The position numbers were made by a program, and so were the translations under genes. From Trogon surrucura (taxonomy: Eukaryota > Chordata > Aves > Trogoniformes > Trogonidae), in contig CM036618.1 in assembly GCA_020746105.1 (NCBI GenBank), positions 47,088,514 through 47,152,513 of the forward strand: 64,000 bases of DNA. Direction: 5' to 3'. Below the pieces are notes generated by a model. It was not told the DNA's origin. It was given only the letters and a program-made list of their open reading frames with translations, and ran no database searches. Position 1 is the stretch's first letter; each line of letters starts with the position of its first letter. This document shows, piece by piece, positions 1-12,566 of the stretch.

Positions 1-3000
1 TTTTTTTTTATATGCTGCATATGCTGCTGCCAATAAATATTCCCTTTCCTTTTAAATATCTTACAGGTTTGTCACAAAAATTTGCTCAAATCTAAATGCT
101 CATTTCAAACAGTCATTGAAATCATTACCAGTCTTTTCCAATATTTACTTTCCTATATTTTTTTAGGAACACTGAGGTAAGTCTTCTGATCCTCCAAGGT
201 GCAGATTAGCTCTTATTGTGGCAACACCTGTTCCATCTGTCACTGAACACGGTTTTCATAAGGTCTGAACTAGTGTTAGGATTTCTTTTCACTTCCCCAG
301 CTTACACTTTTCAACTGGTTGCATATATTATCACAAATTATGTTTTAAAAATGTCTTTCTTTGGGTAATTTGTTTTACCTCATAAATCTGTGATGCTGCA
401 CCTCATTTGTCTCATGGTACAACCAGCTCCCTTCACAGAAGTCTAGGTGTCATGCCTGACCAGCACCACCTGCTCAAGAAGAGAACCCTGCAGAACCTGT
501 GGGCTCTGAAACACATTGAGCAGCAGCACTGAAGTCATATGTGTAATAGTAAGCATATGCTTAAATTCCTTTTTTTTTGAGTCGTCCAAGAAAGTTCAGT
601 ACTATAGAAGACCAAATCCAGAGCATTTTGGTTTATACCACATAGGTGAAGGGGAACAGCTGTAAGGTAGCAGAATGCACAAATAATTGCAGTGTTGATC
701 TTGGCTGCTGGAGGCACTTTGCACTTTCTTTAGGGAGCCTAGGTGAAAGATGGAGAGAGGGAGGGAGGAAGGGAGAGAAAGAGGGAGGACAAGCCTTGTT
801 ATCCTGGCTGCCCAGAACACAGATTCAGAGAAACCACTGTCATTGCCACCACTGCAGTCTCGAGAAGGGACCCTGAACAGTTATTTGGCCCTTAAAATGC
901 CATCCTCTTGTTGACAAAGTGCTCCCTCTCCAATACAGCAATCATTAAACCAAATGCTGGATTTTGAGATGTGCAGAGGAAGCCAAGATATTCCTGTATT
1001 TTCTCTCAAAGAGTTGCAGAGAAGTGACGGCAGATTTTTGCCAACCAAATAGACATGTCAGTGTTCAATGCAATACATGTAATGTTGATATGTTGCATTG
1101 GTCCATTATCTTAAGATACTTTTATGAATCAGGCAAAGAGAAGAATATTTCTTCTCATATTCATTGCTGTGATAGTGCCATAGGGAGGAGGCAAAGGCAA
1201 GAAATCTCTGATTTGGACTCAGTGTGCCTAACACTGGACGTCTAGAAAATGTGGATTGATTTTCAGGTGAGTTATGGTACTGAAAATACTGCTTGTCTTG
1301 CAATCTAATATTTCCTCATTAATCATGTATTTCTTAGTCATGCATAGCTAACTCTTGTTTGTTCTGGATAGGCCCTGAACCAGAGCTGAATATCTTAAAG
1401 ATCAACATATTTAATATAATAATTAATAATATATAGTGGTGTAAAATATCAGCTCTTAAAAATCAAGATACCTTTACTTAGGTAACCAGTCAGAAATTGT
1501 CTGCCTATTTCTAGGTGTCCAGGTGAAAAGGACTGACATGCGTCCTTTCTTCTGTTACACTTACATGCACCTAAATTAGTCCAAGCATGTAATAATATAT
1601 GAAAGATTTTATATGTACTTCCTCAATTTGCATTTCGTTCAATCCGTTTTCTTACTTAAAGACATTTATTTTACACAAGACAGTACAGGAGTTCATTTGA
1701 ACCAATTGATTTTGTATTGGTTAGACTTTTCAAAGCTATTTACTCGATTATTTTTATGTACACATGGAAACTCATTTCACAAAGTGACATGCAATGTTCC
1801 AAGATCTGCTTTCCCAAGCTTAATTCTAATTCCAGTCTTCAACAATCAAATCTGTTTCAAACAGATAAGTTAGTTTTTGGTCCATTAAATATATTTTTTC
1901 AGGACCTAAAAATTTGCTTAAAATTAAGTTGAACCAGCATAACCATTTTATGATCGTAGCTGTGCATTTAGTATAAATTCACTTCTACTGTATTCTACTA
2001 TCTCCTGATTCAGTGGAAGAACAGTAAATGGGTATGATTCATTTCATTCTAATATAGATTTCTACAATAAATCATATGAATCACTCCAGACGTAGATTTT
2101 TCCCTCCTGAACTCTTTAAGGTTACCAGAAGGATGACAAAATCTTCTCGATTCACCACAAATCTTCTGTCATAGTACGTTAAATTACCTGTCGGTGAGAC
2201 ATGAAATAACAAATGGTGGCTTGGTTCAGAATGCAGTGCTGCTTTTCTACACTAGTAATAATGATAGGAACAAGCAATTATTTCCCAGTGTCATTGACTT
2301 TGAGTAGTAATTTGAATAGACATTTTAATGTAAATAGGATCATTCATCCAATAGAGTACGAATTGACTTACGGCCAGGTATTGTATCAGGTTACTCATAA
2401 AATTTTGCTGAGCTGCAGCTGAGAGTGAGCTACATACTTGCACACATTACTGTCTGTTTAGTCACCCTTTTATGGGGGATGACAGCCTGGTTCAGCTCTG
2501 CTGTGCAATGGTGGTCACAAGATAGAAGCTTGGGCTTTAAATTACAAGTTTAAATTAAGTGAAATTAAGTGTAATTAAGTTTTTACATAGTATTTAAACA
2601 TGAAACAGAAGAGACAGACTCATTTGAGCAATCACATGAGCCCATTGCAACAGATCTTCTACCTGCTTCAAGACTGGTATTGCATCAAGGTTTTTCAGAG
2701 ATTTATCAAGTGTTTGTCATCAGACTTTATTACTGTTGCTTCCAGCTTGTGCTCACAGTAAATTTCATTACAACTTGTTTCTTTTCCAAGAAACAGATGG
2801 CATTTTCAACAGTAAATAATTATCAAAACTTTTGGAACTTGTTCTGGTAAAATAGAACAGTTTTTCAAGCTACAGGAAGTTTTCACTTTATTGGAGTTTT
2901 GAGTTAACTCACTCAAAAATAATATAGTTTTTGGAATGTTGTTATTCATGTTGATTTTTTGAGAAAGTGACTGATAGCTTTGAGTGGGGGGTGCACCATA

Positions 3001-6000
3001 AACTTTGTCCATGTGAAGAATCCTCTACTGAAGTAGATGAACGCTCAGAAAATTGTAATAACAATATTTCTAAAGATGCGTGTACTGGGGTCTAAACTCA
3101 CAACATCTAAATCTGTAAAGAATTTTTAAAAAATTATTGGAATGCTTTTCTATTTATTTAGATGCAGCTCTTCTAAGTGGCTAGTTATTTTGCTAAAGAT
3201 GAATTAAATGTACTCCCACAATGATTTATTCAAAAGAGCTCATATTTCAGAATTCACTAATGAGATGTTGAAACTTAGGAAAAGAGTTGATAGGACATTT
3301 TTATTTGTGCTTTGTGATGGAGGTAGCTGCGTAAATTCGAAGTTATGCTATACCATAAAAATACAGTGAAAAGGAGGAGTTTCTTCTAGAACTGAAAAGT
3401 TGCATGGATTTTTCCCAATATGCAAAATATGTCAGAGAGCTGGTTGTTAAAATAGCAAAAAGGGGCAAAAAGAACAATAAATATATCTGATGAACGCAGT
3501 CATTGCTGCTACATCTGGACTAGAAACAGTGCTCATTTTAGTCCAGTTATCTCTTTTTACAGTAAAATTCAAAATATAAGTGAACTATAGTAAAGGTAGT
3601 GTTCACAAGGATATGTGAGGAAATGCCAAACAGTGTATGCATTTTTTGAAATCTCCAGTTACAATTCAGCAATTGTTTTTTTTATCTAAAATCAGATGGA
3701 AAAATTGTTTCATTGAAGTAACTGTAGATTTAAGTAAAACCTTACAGGTTTCTTGTACAGCAGAATCCTGAATGAGATATCATTGGAAAAAAGTAAATAC
3801 ATTTCTCCTTCTGCTTGTACACCTCTACTTCCAAAGCAGGTATATCACTGTTTCAGTAGTCAAATTGTTTTATTCTTTTTTTATCCAGACAATTCAGAGG
3901 TATAGAAAGCAGTGGTGAAAAAAGCCAGACCCTTCTCTCCTCTCAATTTTCTTCAAACCAGTAATGTTTACTGAATTTTTAGACTGTATATATAAACTTT
4001 AGAAAAAAATGGCTTATGTGCCAAGAATATAACAGTTAGTTGTCTCTCCAGCTAAAAAGTAAGGATTTAATTTAATTTTTCTTCTTCTGTGAGACTTTAC
4101 TCCAATGTATTTAAAAAGAGAATCTTATGAGACTGTTCAAGTTACTTTTGTTCTCTTTTGCTGCTGCTCTAATGAATGGCAGCAGTTAAAAGCATCACTA
4201 ATGAAAAAAATGTAAAAGATCCCTCCTCAAGTTTAAATGAATACATTTGTTATTAATTATTTTCAATCTGTATTTTCTCTCTTCCTTAGTGAAAATGCTT
4301 TCAAGAAGACTGTGTTCTGATTTTTCAAATACTGAAGAATTGCACTATCCCCCTTACTTTACCTTACCTGCTCTCTCTTGTCCTTTGTCATGATTTCTGA
4401 ACCACAGAAAGGGTGAGGGAGATGGATCTTGGGGGCTAAATCTAAAAAGGAGAGGGCTGAATTGAGTGAAAAGGCATTTCTCTCTGCTTCCTTCCCAGAG
4501 CCCAAGGAAGGGTTCCAGTCCCTGGCTCTTTCCCTGTCCAGCCCTGCCAAATGCTGGTGTTTCTGCTCACCTCCCTATTCTCAGCCCAGAAACCCTTCAC
4601 CACCTCTGAGTGGAGGGAGTGCTGGGAAGGGTTTTCTGCCTGGGACACTTGATATTGCTGGTCCTCACTTGTCTTCCTCTTCCTACCCTTCAATGGCATT
4701 GCTTTGAACTTCTTGACAATAGGCCCTATTTCAAAATTATCTTTCCCTGAGGTGTTTGTATGTGAAGGAGTTAGGAAATCCAGGCTCACACACAAGACTT
4801 TTATTTTGATTCCACATCTTAAGTCAGACAAATGACTTGGAATCTGGCGAGGCACATCTTTATTCAAATTTCAGCTTTGTCTAACTAATCTGCTGAAGTG
4901 ACGGATGCAAGCTTGTGTCCTTAGTCTTCCTTCATGACGTGTGCTCCCTAAGCTGGCCAAAGCCCCTCCACAACTCAAACCACACAAGGGACAAAGCAAT
5001 ACATCATTATCACAAAGCCAAGATAAAGTTTCATTCTCTCTAAGGAGTGATTTACAAAAAGCTAGGGAAATATCTCTGGTTTTCTGCTTTCTCTGTAGGA
5101 CACTGGAAGACAAACCTGGCAAGATATTCAGATATATTCCTAAATACAGATGAACTAAATATGCAGAAGTAAGTCCATAAGTATCTTGCTCAACTAGAGC
5201 CGTAAGTACAATGTATTTAGAACAGTCAGTATTTGCAATAGATAAAGAGCTAGTTTTTCTGAAATGACTGCCCACAGAAAAGTAAAAGACATCAATACAC
5301 AGTCCGTAACATGATTTACTGACCACTGACAATATCCCCTATCAGAGTTTGTTGCACTGCTCAAGAAAACAAGAAGCTGCAGAGACATTTTTACACAAAT
5401 CCCATGTGGAAAGAATTCTTTAAAATCTCATTGAACCAAAATGTCAGAAATATGTATGTTAAATGGAAGAAACTGTCACTTTTGCCTTAAAGACCTGAGT
5501 AAAAATACTTTTACCAAGGCTTTTAATGTTTTTTAGTTCTCAGTACGAATGATCTAAATAAAACACAAGCATGCTAGTCTTTATATCCTTCTAGATACAC
5601 GAAGTGTTTTATGAAAAAGACCTGTTGATGAAGGTTAAAGTTGCAACTGAGACTGAAGCTATTGGCTCAGACAGTTCATACAGCTGTGGTGTTACTTTCA
5701 TAGGTGCTTCTTTTCAGTTTGTAGGGTACGACACCCAACTAGGAAATATGCTTTACTATCTCACATAGAACCAAAAAGAGAAAAAAAGTTATTTTTTTTA
5801 ATTTAACATCAGGAGCAGGCCTCAGCCATTTTTAGCAATATGCTAAAAGTTCGGCAGTGTGAAGTCAATCTGCATAAGGACAAAACTAGTTTCCTTGAGT
5901 ATCAGGGCCCTTCTCTTGTGTATATCCTACAGGTCTTGGTGATTAATTCCAATTATATCATTTAAAATGGGAAAGTACAGTGGTTACTAATGGTCATCTC

Positions 6001-8649
6001 AACTTCATGTCTTCCCTAGAGCAATGGAGAAGATAGCCACCTATGATAATGTGATATGGTCCATGTTAGAAGGCACCCTCTATCTATCTATGAGGACTGA
6101 TCAGGTCTTTCTGGGTGGGAAGGCAAGAGACCACTGACAATTAGAAGAAAAAAAATGGAACAAAAGGAATAAAACACACAAAAAATTGTTATTTTATGAA
6201 AGTCATGGCCTTTTTTGAATTAACAATTTAAGAAAGCTCATGCAGTATGTTAGTTCCTTTTATTTTTCCAGTTTTGCCAGTGATGCCATTCAAACTAATT
6301 TTCAGTTCCACACAGTCCTGAAAAACTAAAGATGAAAGATTAAAAAGTTTGATTCAAGACACAAGCACCTTGTATGTTGAGGTCCAGGTGTTGGACCTGT
6401 GGTAACATATCCCTGGACACCTTCAAGCACAAACTCCTTTGGCCATTTGTGTCTTCCTATTAAAAGTATAGGAATAAACTTTGCTTCCTCCTTCTTTCAA
6501 GGACTCTGAAGACTCTGACAGATTTTTGTAACACCTTCTAGGACCCAAGGAGAAACAGGAGCATACATTGGCAGAAGATACTCTGAAGCAGTGTCATCCC
6601 AAGCTCTGTTTGTCAAGCAACTTTCCAGTGTATTGTTTAAAATAATAATAAGGTACATGAAAGACTGGTTAAATGGTTGTGGTGATTGTCATTACTATTG
6701 CATGAGCACTACATCACGCATAGTTTAACAGAATTACTGAGCAGTAAACACACTTTTAGCTTTATAGAATATACTTGGCTGTGTGGCAAATTTCTCTGCA
6801 AATATTCGAATGTGTAAATGTGTTGTATGCACAAACAAATAGGAAATCACTGCATTACTGAGATTCCTGTTGATTTGAAGGGTGCTGTTTCCCTTTCAAG
6901 GGCCACTGGGTGATGCTGATTTTCTTTCAAGGCAGGAGGGAACTGACAAGAGAGCACAAGGAACAGAAGACGCTACCACTCTCCAAAAACTGGGCCATGA
7001 TAGGGGATCCTGGCCTAAATACACGCATGGATATAAACTCAGCCCTTTGAAATCTAGCTCCAGGAAATATTTCTGGAGGTAAGAATAATCTTCCTATTGT
7101 ATTCCTCAGCAAGATTAGCTCTGGAATGCTAATTATGCCTGCAACTATTTCCAAACACTTACCTGCTAGAAACTGGGCACAGACATCCGCTTTCTTTCTT
7201 CTACCTCTGCACATACCTCTAAGCTGAGTATGCCCTGTAAATTCATCTCCAGATGGTAGTGGCATTTGGACAGAAGATTTGGGCCCCGGTGTGGTACATC
7301 ATGTAGTCAAATGCCTATATTGAGTTCTGTGAGACTATTTACATGTTTAAAATGCAGTAAGTCTGTTAAGTGCTTCTACTGAGTAGGGAATTCTGCGTAT
7401 CTCATACCATTACCAACTCTTAAACTATCCAATTTCACCTAGGCATCCAGTTTGCCCATGCAGACAGTGTTTTGGACTGGATGATGGGATTACAGCAGTC
7501 ATCACAATCTATGTAACAGGTGATACATTATTAAATCCCGAAGCTTTGACATTTAATTTTCTGGAAGAAGTTTCAGGTCCACAGTGCCCTGGAGTACAGT
7601 CAGGGCTGGCTTCCTGATCATTTGGAAACTGTCAGCTGGAACAATCTGATTTAATGACTGAATATTTTCCACCTCAAACTTACCATAATTTCAAACACAA
7701 TAAAATCTTGAAATGATGAATGGTGGTTGCAGAATGATGTTCATACTTCTTATAAAAAATGTTGTGCTTTTGACAAGTGTTAGATGCAAAATAAATAATA
7801 AAAAAAAATCTGAATGTATGAGTGTACAGTTTACCTGTGTACAGATTCTATTCACCGGATTGTAAATAAGTATCTTGAAAGAAACTTTTTGAAATTATAG
7901 TTTCTGTGTAGCTTATAGTTATACGTGATGATGCACTGGCAAAATTACCCAGAAAATATATATCACCAGCAGGGAATGGACTTAATATTTCAGACTGATT
8001 CCAGCAACATTTCTCTTTTACATGGCCTTTCATAGCTTTTCCCTAGACCCACAATAGCATTGTTACTTTAAATCCAGATTTTCTTCATCAATACTATTTC
8101 TACTGAAAAATGTACTAAATCACGTACTTTTCAGCTTTTAAAGCTATTTAAAATTCAGTAGGATTGCAGTATTTTTCCCCATGTCTATAGGCTATTTTTA
8201 TTTTCCAATGAACTGTTTATTCTAGTTGTGTGGGAAACAATATAATAAAGATCAGATGCTCCAAGGCATTAAAGAAAAAGAATTATTTCTATCATATTCC
8301 TTTATGAACATTCATTAACATAGAGAGTTTAGTAACTAATAAATAAAAAGTTTAAATTATTACACAAAATTTTTTGAAATGCATCTATTTTATTTTCAGA
8401 TACAAAGAATAAAGCAATATGGACAAGGTGAGAAAACACAGACCTGTAAACTATTTTGTGTCCCACACAAAAGGACATTAAATGTCCTTTCAATATTTCT
8501 GTTAGGATATTTCATGAAGTTGTTATTCTTTAGTTCAGTTTCACTGCTATGACTTCAGAAGCACAAACACATTAAAAGTGGAGGTGTGACAGACAGAAGA
8601 GAAAAACACCAAGGCTATAAAAAACCCCCACTATTTTACTTGAGATCAT
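1..8649. other. Unique AT-rich DNA, no supported gene
   Basis: I see no mobile element, RNA gene or credible exon here. Open frames are short and mostly overlap on opposite strands. The longest are two consecutive minus-strand frames at 4442-4867 (141 codons) and 4871-5332 (153 codons). They have no recognisable domain, signal peptide or repeat and sit in a slightly GC-richer patch. Local simple structure includes a T run at the window start, a 38-nt all-purine tract at 752-789, and three imperfect copies of 'aaattaagtg' near 2550-2580. Confidence 0.6.
752..789 (+). repeat. Purine-only GA-rich tract
   Basis: Thirty-eight consecutive purines, with GGGAGGGAGG-type runs followed by GAGA and a further GAGGGAGG. 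Mirror-like polypurine tracts of this kind can form triplex or G-quadruplex structures. No transcription unit can be assigned to it. It may simply be a degenerate GA microsatellite. Confidence 0.7.
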
Positions 8650-10150
8650 CTAAGGAACCTGAAGGGGCCCAAGTCCATGGGGATTGATGAGATGCATCCA
8701 TGGGTCGTGAAGGAACTGGTGGATGAAGATGTAAAGCCACAATCTACCATATTTGACAAGTTGTGGTAGTCTTGTGAAGTTCCTGTTGATTGGAAAAGGG
8801 GAAAAATAACCTTGTTTTTTAAAAAGGGAGACAACAGACACCAGGGAACTACAGTCAGTCTCACTTCTGTGCCTGGTAAGGTTGTGGAAACTGTGCTAAG
8901 ACACATGAAAAATAAGGAGGTGACTGGTCACAGCCAGCATGGCTTCACTAAGGGCAAATCATGCTTGACAAATTTGTTGGCCTTCTATGACGGAGTTACA
9001 ACATTGGTGGATAAGGAAAGAGCAACTGACGTCATTTTTCTGGACTTGTGCAAAGTGTTCGACATTGTCCCATACGACATCCTTGTCTCTGAATTGGAGA
9101 GACATGGATGTTATGAATGGACCACTCAGTGGATAAGGAATTGGTTGGATGGTTGCTCTCAAAGAGTTGTGATCAATGGCTCGATGTCTGAGACCATTGC
9201 TAAGTGGTGTTCCTCAGGGACCAGTGCTATTTAACATCTTTGTGGGGATCATTGACAGTGGGATTGAGTTTATCCCCAGCAAGTTTAGCGATGACAGTAA
9301 GCTATGTAGTGTGACTGAGACACTGGAGGGAAGGGATGCCGTCCAGAGGGACCTTGACAGGATTGAGAGGTAGGCCCGTGCAAACCTTGTGAAGTTCAAC
9401 AAGGCCAAGTGCAAAGTCCTGCACCTGAGTTAGGACAATTCCAAACACAAATACTGGCTGGGCAATGAGTGGATTGAAAGCAGCCCTGTGAGGAAGGACT
9501 TGGCGGTGATGGTGGATGAAAAACTGAGTATACACCAGAAATGTGCTCTTGCCGCCCAGAAACTCAGTCTCATCCCAGGGTCCATCAAAGAGAAGTGTGG
9601 CCAACAGGTTGAGGGAGGTGATTCCCTCCCTCTACTCTGCTCTCCTGAGATCCCACCTGCAGTACTGCATTCAGCTCTCAGGTCTCCAACATAAAAACAA
9701 CATGGACCAACTGGAGTGAGTCTGGAGAAAGGTTGGAGCACCACCGCTATGAGGACAGGCTGAGAGAACTGGGGTTTTTCAGCCTGGAGAAGTGAAGGCT
9801 CTGGGGAGACCTTATAGCAGCCTTCCAGTACTTAAAGGAGACCTACATTAAAGATGGGGAGAGACTCTTCACCAGGGAGTGTAGTGATAGGACAAGGTAT
9901 AATAGTTTCAAACTGAAAAAGAGAAGATTTAGATTAGATATAAGGAAGAAATTCCTTTCCGTGAGGGTGGTGAGACACTGGAACAGGTTGCCCAGACAGG
10001 ATGTTGATGCCCCCTCCCTGGAAGTGTTCAAGGCCCGGCTGGATGGGACTTTGAGCAACCTGGTCTAGTGGGAGGTGTCCCTTCCCATGGCAGGGGGTAG
10101 GAATCAAATCTTTAAGGTCCCTTCCAACCCAAACCATTCTATGATTCTAT
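8650..10150 (+). mobile_element. CR1 LINE, 5'-truncated, decayed reverse transcriptase and 3' end
   Basis: This is a chicken-repeat-1 type non-LTR retrotransposon copy, the longest in the window. Translated pieces follow the CR1 RT order. The region near 8680-8790 holds the MHPWVVKEL-type motif, then '[12 protein letters not shown]' and '[15 protein letters not shown]'. Next come '[17 protein letters not shown]' (canonical LDFSKAFDTV) and 'IRNWLDG'. The motif '[13 protein letters not shown]' follows, then the catalytic box FSDD at 9284-9295, where family members usually have FADD. An in-frame TAG near 8767 and a frame change between about 9190 and 9215 show that it is dead. A normal CR1 3' end follows, through the 'gaacaggttgcccag' segment to 'attctatgattctat' at 10150. 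The endonuclease domain and 5' end are absent, as expected from 5' truncation during target-primed reverse transcription. Confidence 0.95.
8812..9373 (+). pseudogene. CR1 ORF2 reverse-transcriptase remnant
   Basis: Two overlapping open frames cover the RT palm and fingers: 8812-9234 in one frame and 9176-9373 in the next. The break lies just before the SGVPQG motif, so a small indel near 9190-9215 separates the LDFSKAFDTV-like motif from the catalytic DD. The Asp pair itself is intact (9290-9295). Its preceding residue is Ser instead of the usual Ala. The product would not be functional because of the frameshift and the missing N-terminal endonuclease. Confidence 0.88.
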
Positions 10151-12386
10151 TCTCCCCTGTCATTGTTATAAGTGTTAAATACCATCTCCTGAGTTACTGA
10201 GTAACTGATATAACACGCTGAACAGATAAACAAGTTTGAGTAAAATCTCTTTGGTGAGAAAAACTTGCACATAGTGATCTGCTCAATTAAAAAATCCAGG
10301 CAAGGGACGTAAAGAGGGGGAAAAAAGAAACGAAGAAGAAAAAGAGCTGAAACCTGTAAAGTCACAGGTGTAACTCAGAAGCAAAGGTGACTGAAAGAGT
10401 GAGCTAACAAATTTGCACTTGGCGGGACCAATACTTGATAAGCCACTTTGTGTGCATACTATTAATTGATTAGATAAGATTTTTAGTAGAGTAATCCATA
10501 TGGCTGTTTCATATCTGAACAAACTCTTACGTTTTGAAATCTTATCATTTTGCAGCTATTCTGCAGAGTTTAATGACAGCATTTCCTCCAGTTATAAAGT
10601 TTATCTTGAGTATTCCTTTAGACTGCTGTGGTTACAATAACAGAATTACAAGTGTTTCATGATGCATTTTCTACATAAAGCTTTGGCTTTACACTATGAA
10701 TAGTGATTTCAAAGCTCTTAAATTCTTTTTTTCTCTATGTGTGAGACTCTATGGGACTGACAGATACTACCTGATGGCAGGAGAAGACAGGGCAGTGTCT
10801 CAATCCGCAATTTAGGAATCTGTAGTGCAACCCTCCCCCGGTGAAAATCATTTTCTTCTTTCCTGTGTCACGGATCCTGCGGTTGGTTGGCAGATCACAG
10901 AGTAGGATCACAAAATGTGATCTCCACAGTGTTGCAAATAAGTTAATAAAAGACCCATTGGGGATAGGACAACAAGGCAGGAACTAACTGCAATTGTGAG
11001 GAAATGTATCCTAAATGTTTCAGATTGAAGAATACTGCAAGCCATAAAACTTCTGGTGCTAGTGTTATCTTCACCCAATAAAGTGATAAGTGAAGTCCTG
11101 AGATATGAGAAAGTGGTCTGAAAGGAGAACTTGATGTAGATAAACCCACACTATGGTGAACACTGAAACTGTGAACATCTCTCAAGAACATCAGATTTTT
11201 CAACAGATTTTTTTTCCACCAACTTTCTCTATTAGCTGACAAAGTCCTGATAATATTTCATTACATCCTACTAACAGAAATTGTGTAGATTAAGTGTTGA
11301 CAACAAGCAGACATTCTTATACCCCTCTTGGAATGAGTGAGAGTGAATCCTGGGCAAACACCGAGTTCCTCTTGGCACTTGTAATGAGACCAGCACTTCG
11401 CAACTGAACACCCTTCCTGGGGCTGGCTTGAAAACATTTTGAGAAAAGAGAAGCAAAGGCCTAGCAGTGAAACATACAGTTCTTTTCAAAACTTAGGTTT
11501 AATAATTTCCAATGACACAGACTGTGAATTCACTTATTTGTTTGGAAGAATACGTAAAAATGTTATTTCAAAAGTACTTTTTCTAATTTATATCCCTCTG
11601 TTGATTTTAATATCTGCAGAAACAAGTGCCAGATGAGACAGCTGTAGACAGGATAAAAATCAGTAGTCACCCACTTCTGAGTCATTAGTAACAAAATCTC
11701 TTTTGGTTATTAACTTACAGTTTCCATACAACAGCTGGAACAGAAATATTTAATTAAAACATTACTATTATGATCTTAAAGGAGACTTAAAGAAGCAAAT
11801 GATCCTTCTGCCTGAGGAATTAAAAAACAGACTAAATCAGAGATTGGTACAAGCTGAAATCCGAAGCACGCAGTCCTAGAACTGAAACATGCTGACCAAG
11901 AGCTCCTGTCACAGACACTGGGAAATTGTATTTAATCTGTTTCATGTACCAGTATTTTTTTACTGCCTAGGCTTCCCCAGGCTGTGAACAGTGGCCTGGA
12001 GTACCCTTCCCACAGGAGGAGCAATGTAACCTGGAGATACCTGGCCTGCAGCTCCCTGGGGCTGGTACCAGACCTGGCACCCAAGTTCTCCAAGGGTTTC
12101 CCTGAATGGACCGTTTGGAGCCATGAGACCTGGATGGGCAGGTGCCCTTCCACAGCCAGAAATGCAGGGTTGGGTGGTGTCTTGTTGTTGTTCTCAGATA
12201 AACTGAAGACTTCACCTTAGAAGTAACCTCCAGTTAGCAGCAGACTATGGTTCAAAACAAATTCAGCTTCTGTTTCATGACCTTCACATTTTGTAAAATG
12301 TTAGACTGGATGCTAATGTATCAGATCAAAATGGATGAAAGTTGTCAGCCTTTGAGATGAAAATAGAATATTGAATGGAACAATTC
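10151..12386. other. Unique AT-rich DNA, no supported gene
   Basis: Nothing recognisable. The GC-richer segment at 11960-12200 has short overlapping open frames on both strands (up to 82 codons) but no family match and no convincing splice-bounded exon. Confidence 0.55.
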
Positions 12387-12566
12387 ACATAGGAACGTAG
12401 AAATATTAAGGCTGGAAAAGATGTCCGGGATCATCAAGTCCAACTGTTAACCCAACACCATTATGACCACTAAACCATGTCCCTAAGTGCCATGTTTGCA
12501 TGTTTTCTGAACACCTCCAGGAATGGTGACTCTACCACTCCACTGCACAGTCTGCTCAAGTCATAA
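12387..12566 (-). mobile_element. CR1 LINE 3' end, diverged, minus strand
   Basis: Read on the minus strand this is the terminal part of a CR1. On the plus strand it runs from an eroded tail ('aggctggaaaagatgt') through 'atcatcaagtccaactgtta' and 'ccactaaaccatgtccctaa' to 'cacctccaggaatggtgac' and 'accactccactgcacag'. These are the standard complementary CR1 3' segments in the right order. The octamer tail itself is mutated away, so this is an old insertion. Only about 180 bp remains. Confidence 0.85.

Noticed and set aside
5605-5690. Possible C/D-box-like pattern (tgatga ... ctga)
   Set aside because: The motifs are short, no terminal stem is visible, and such matches are frequent by chance.
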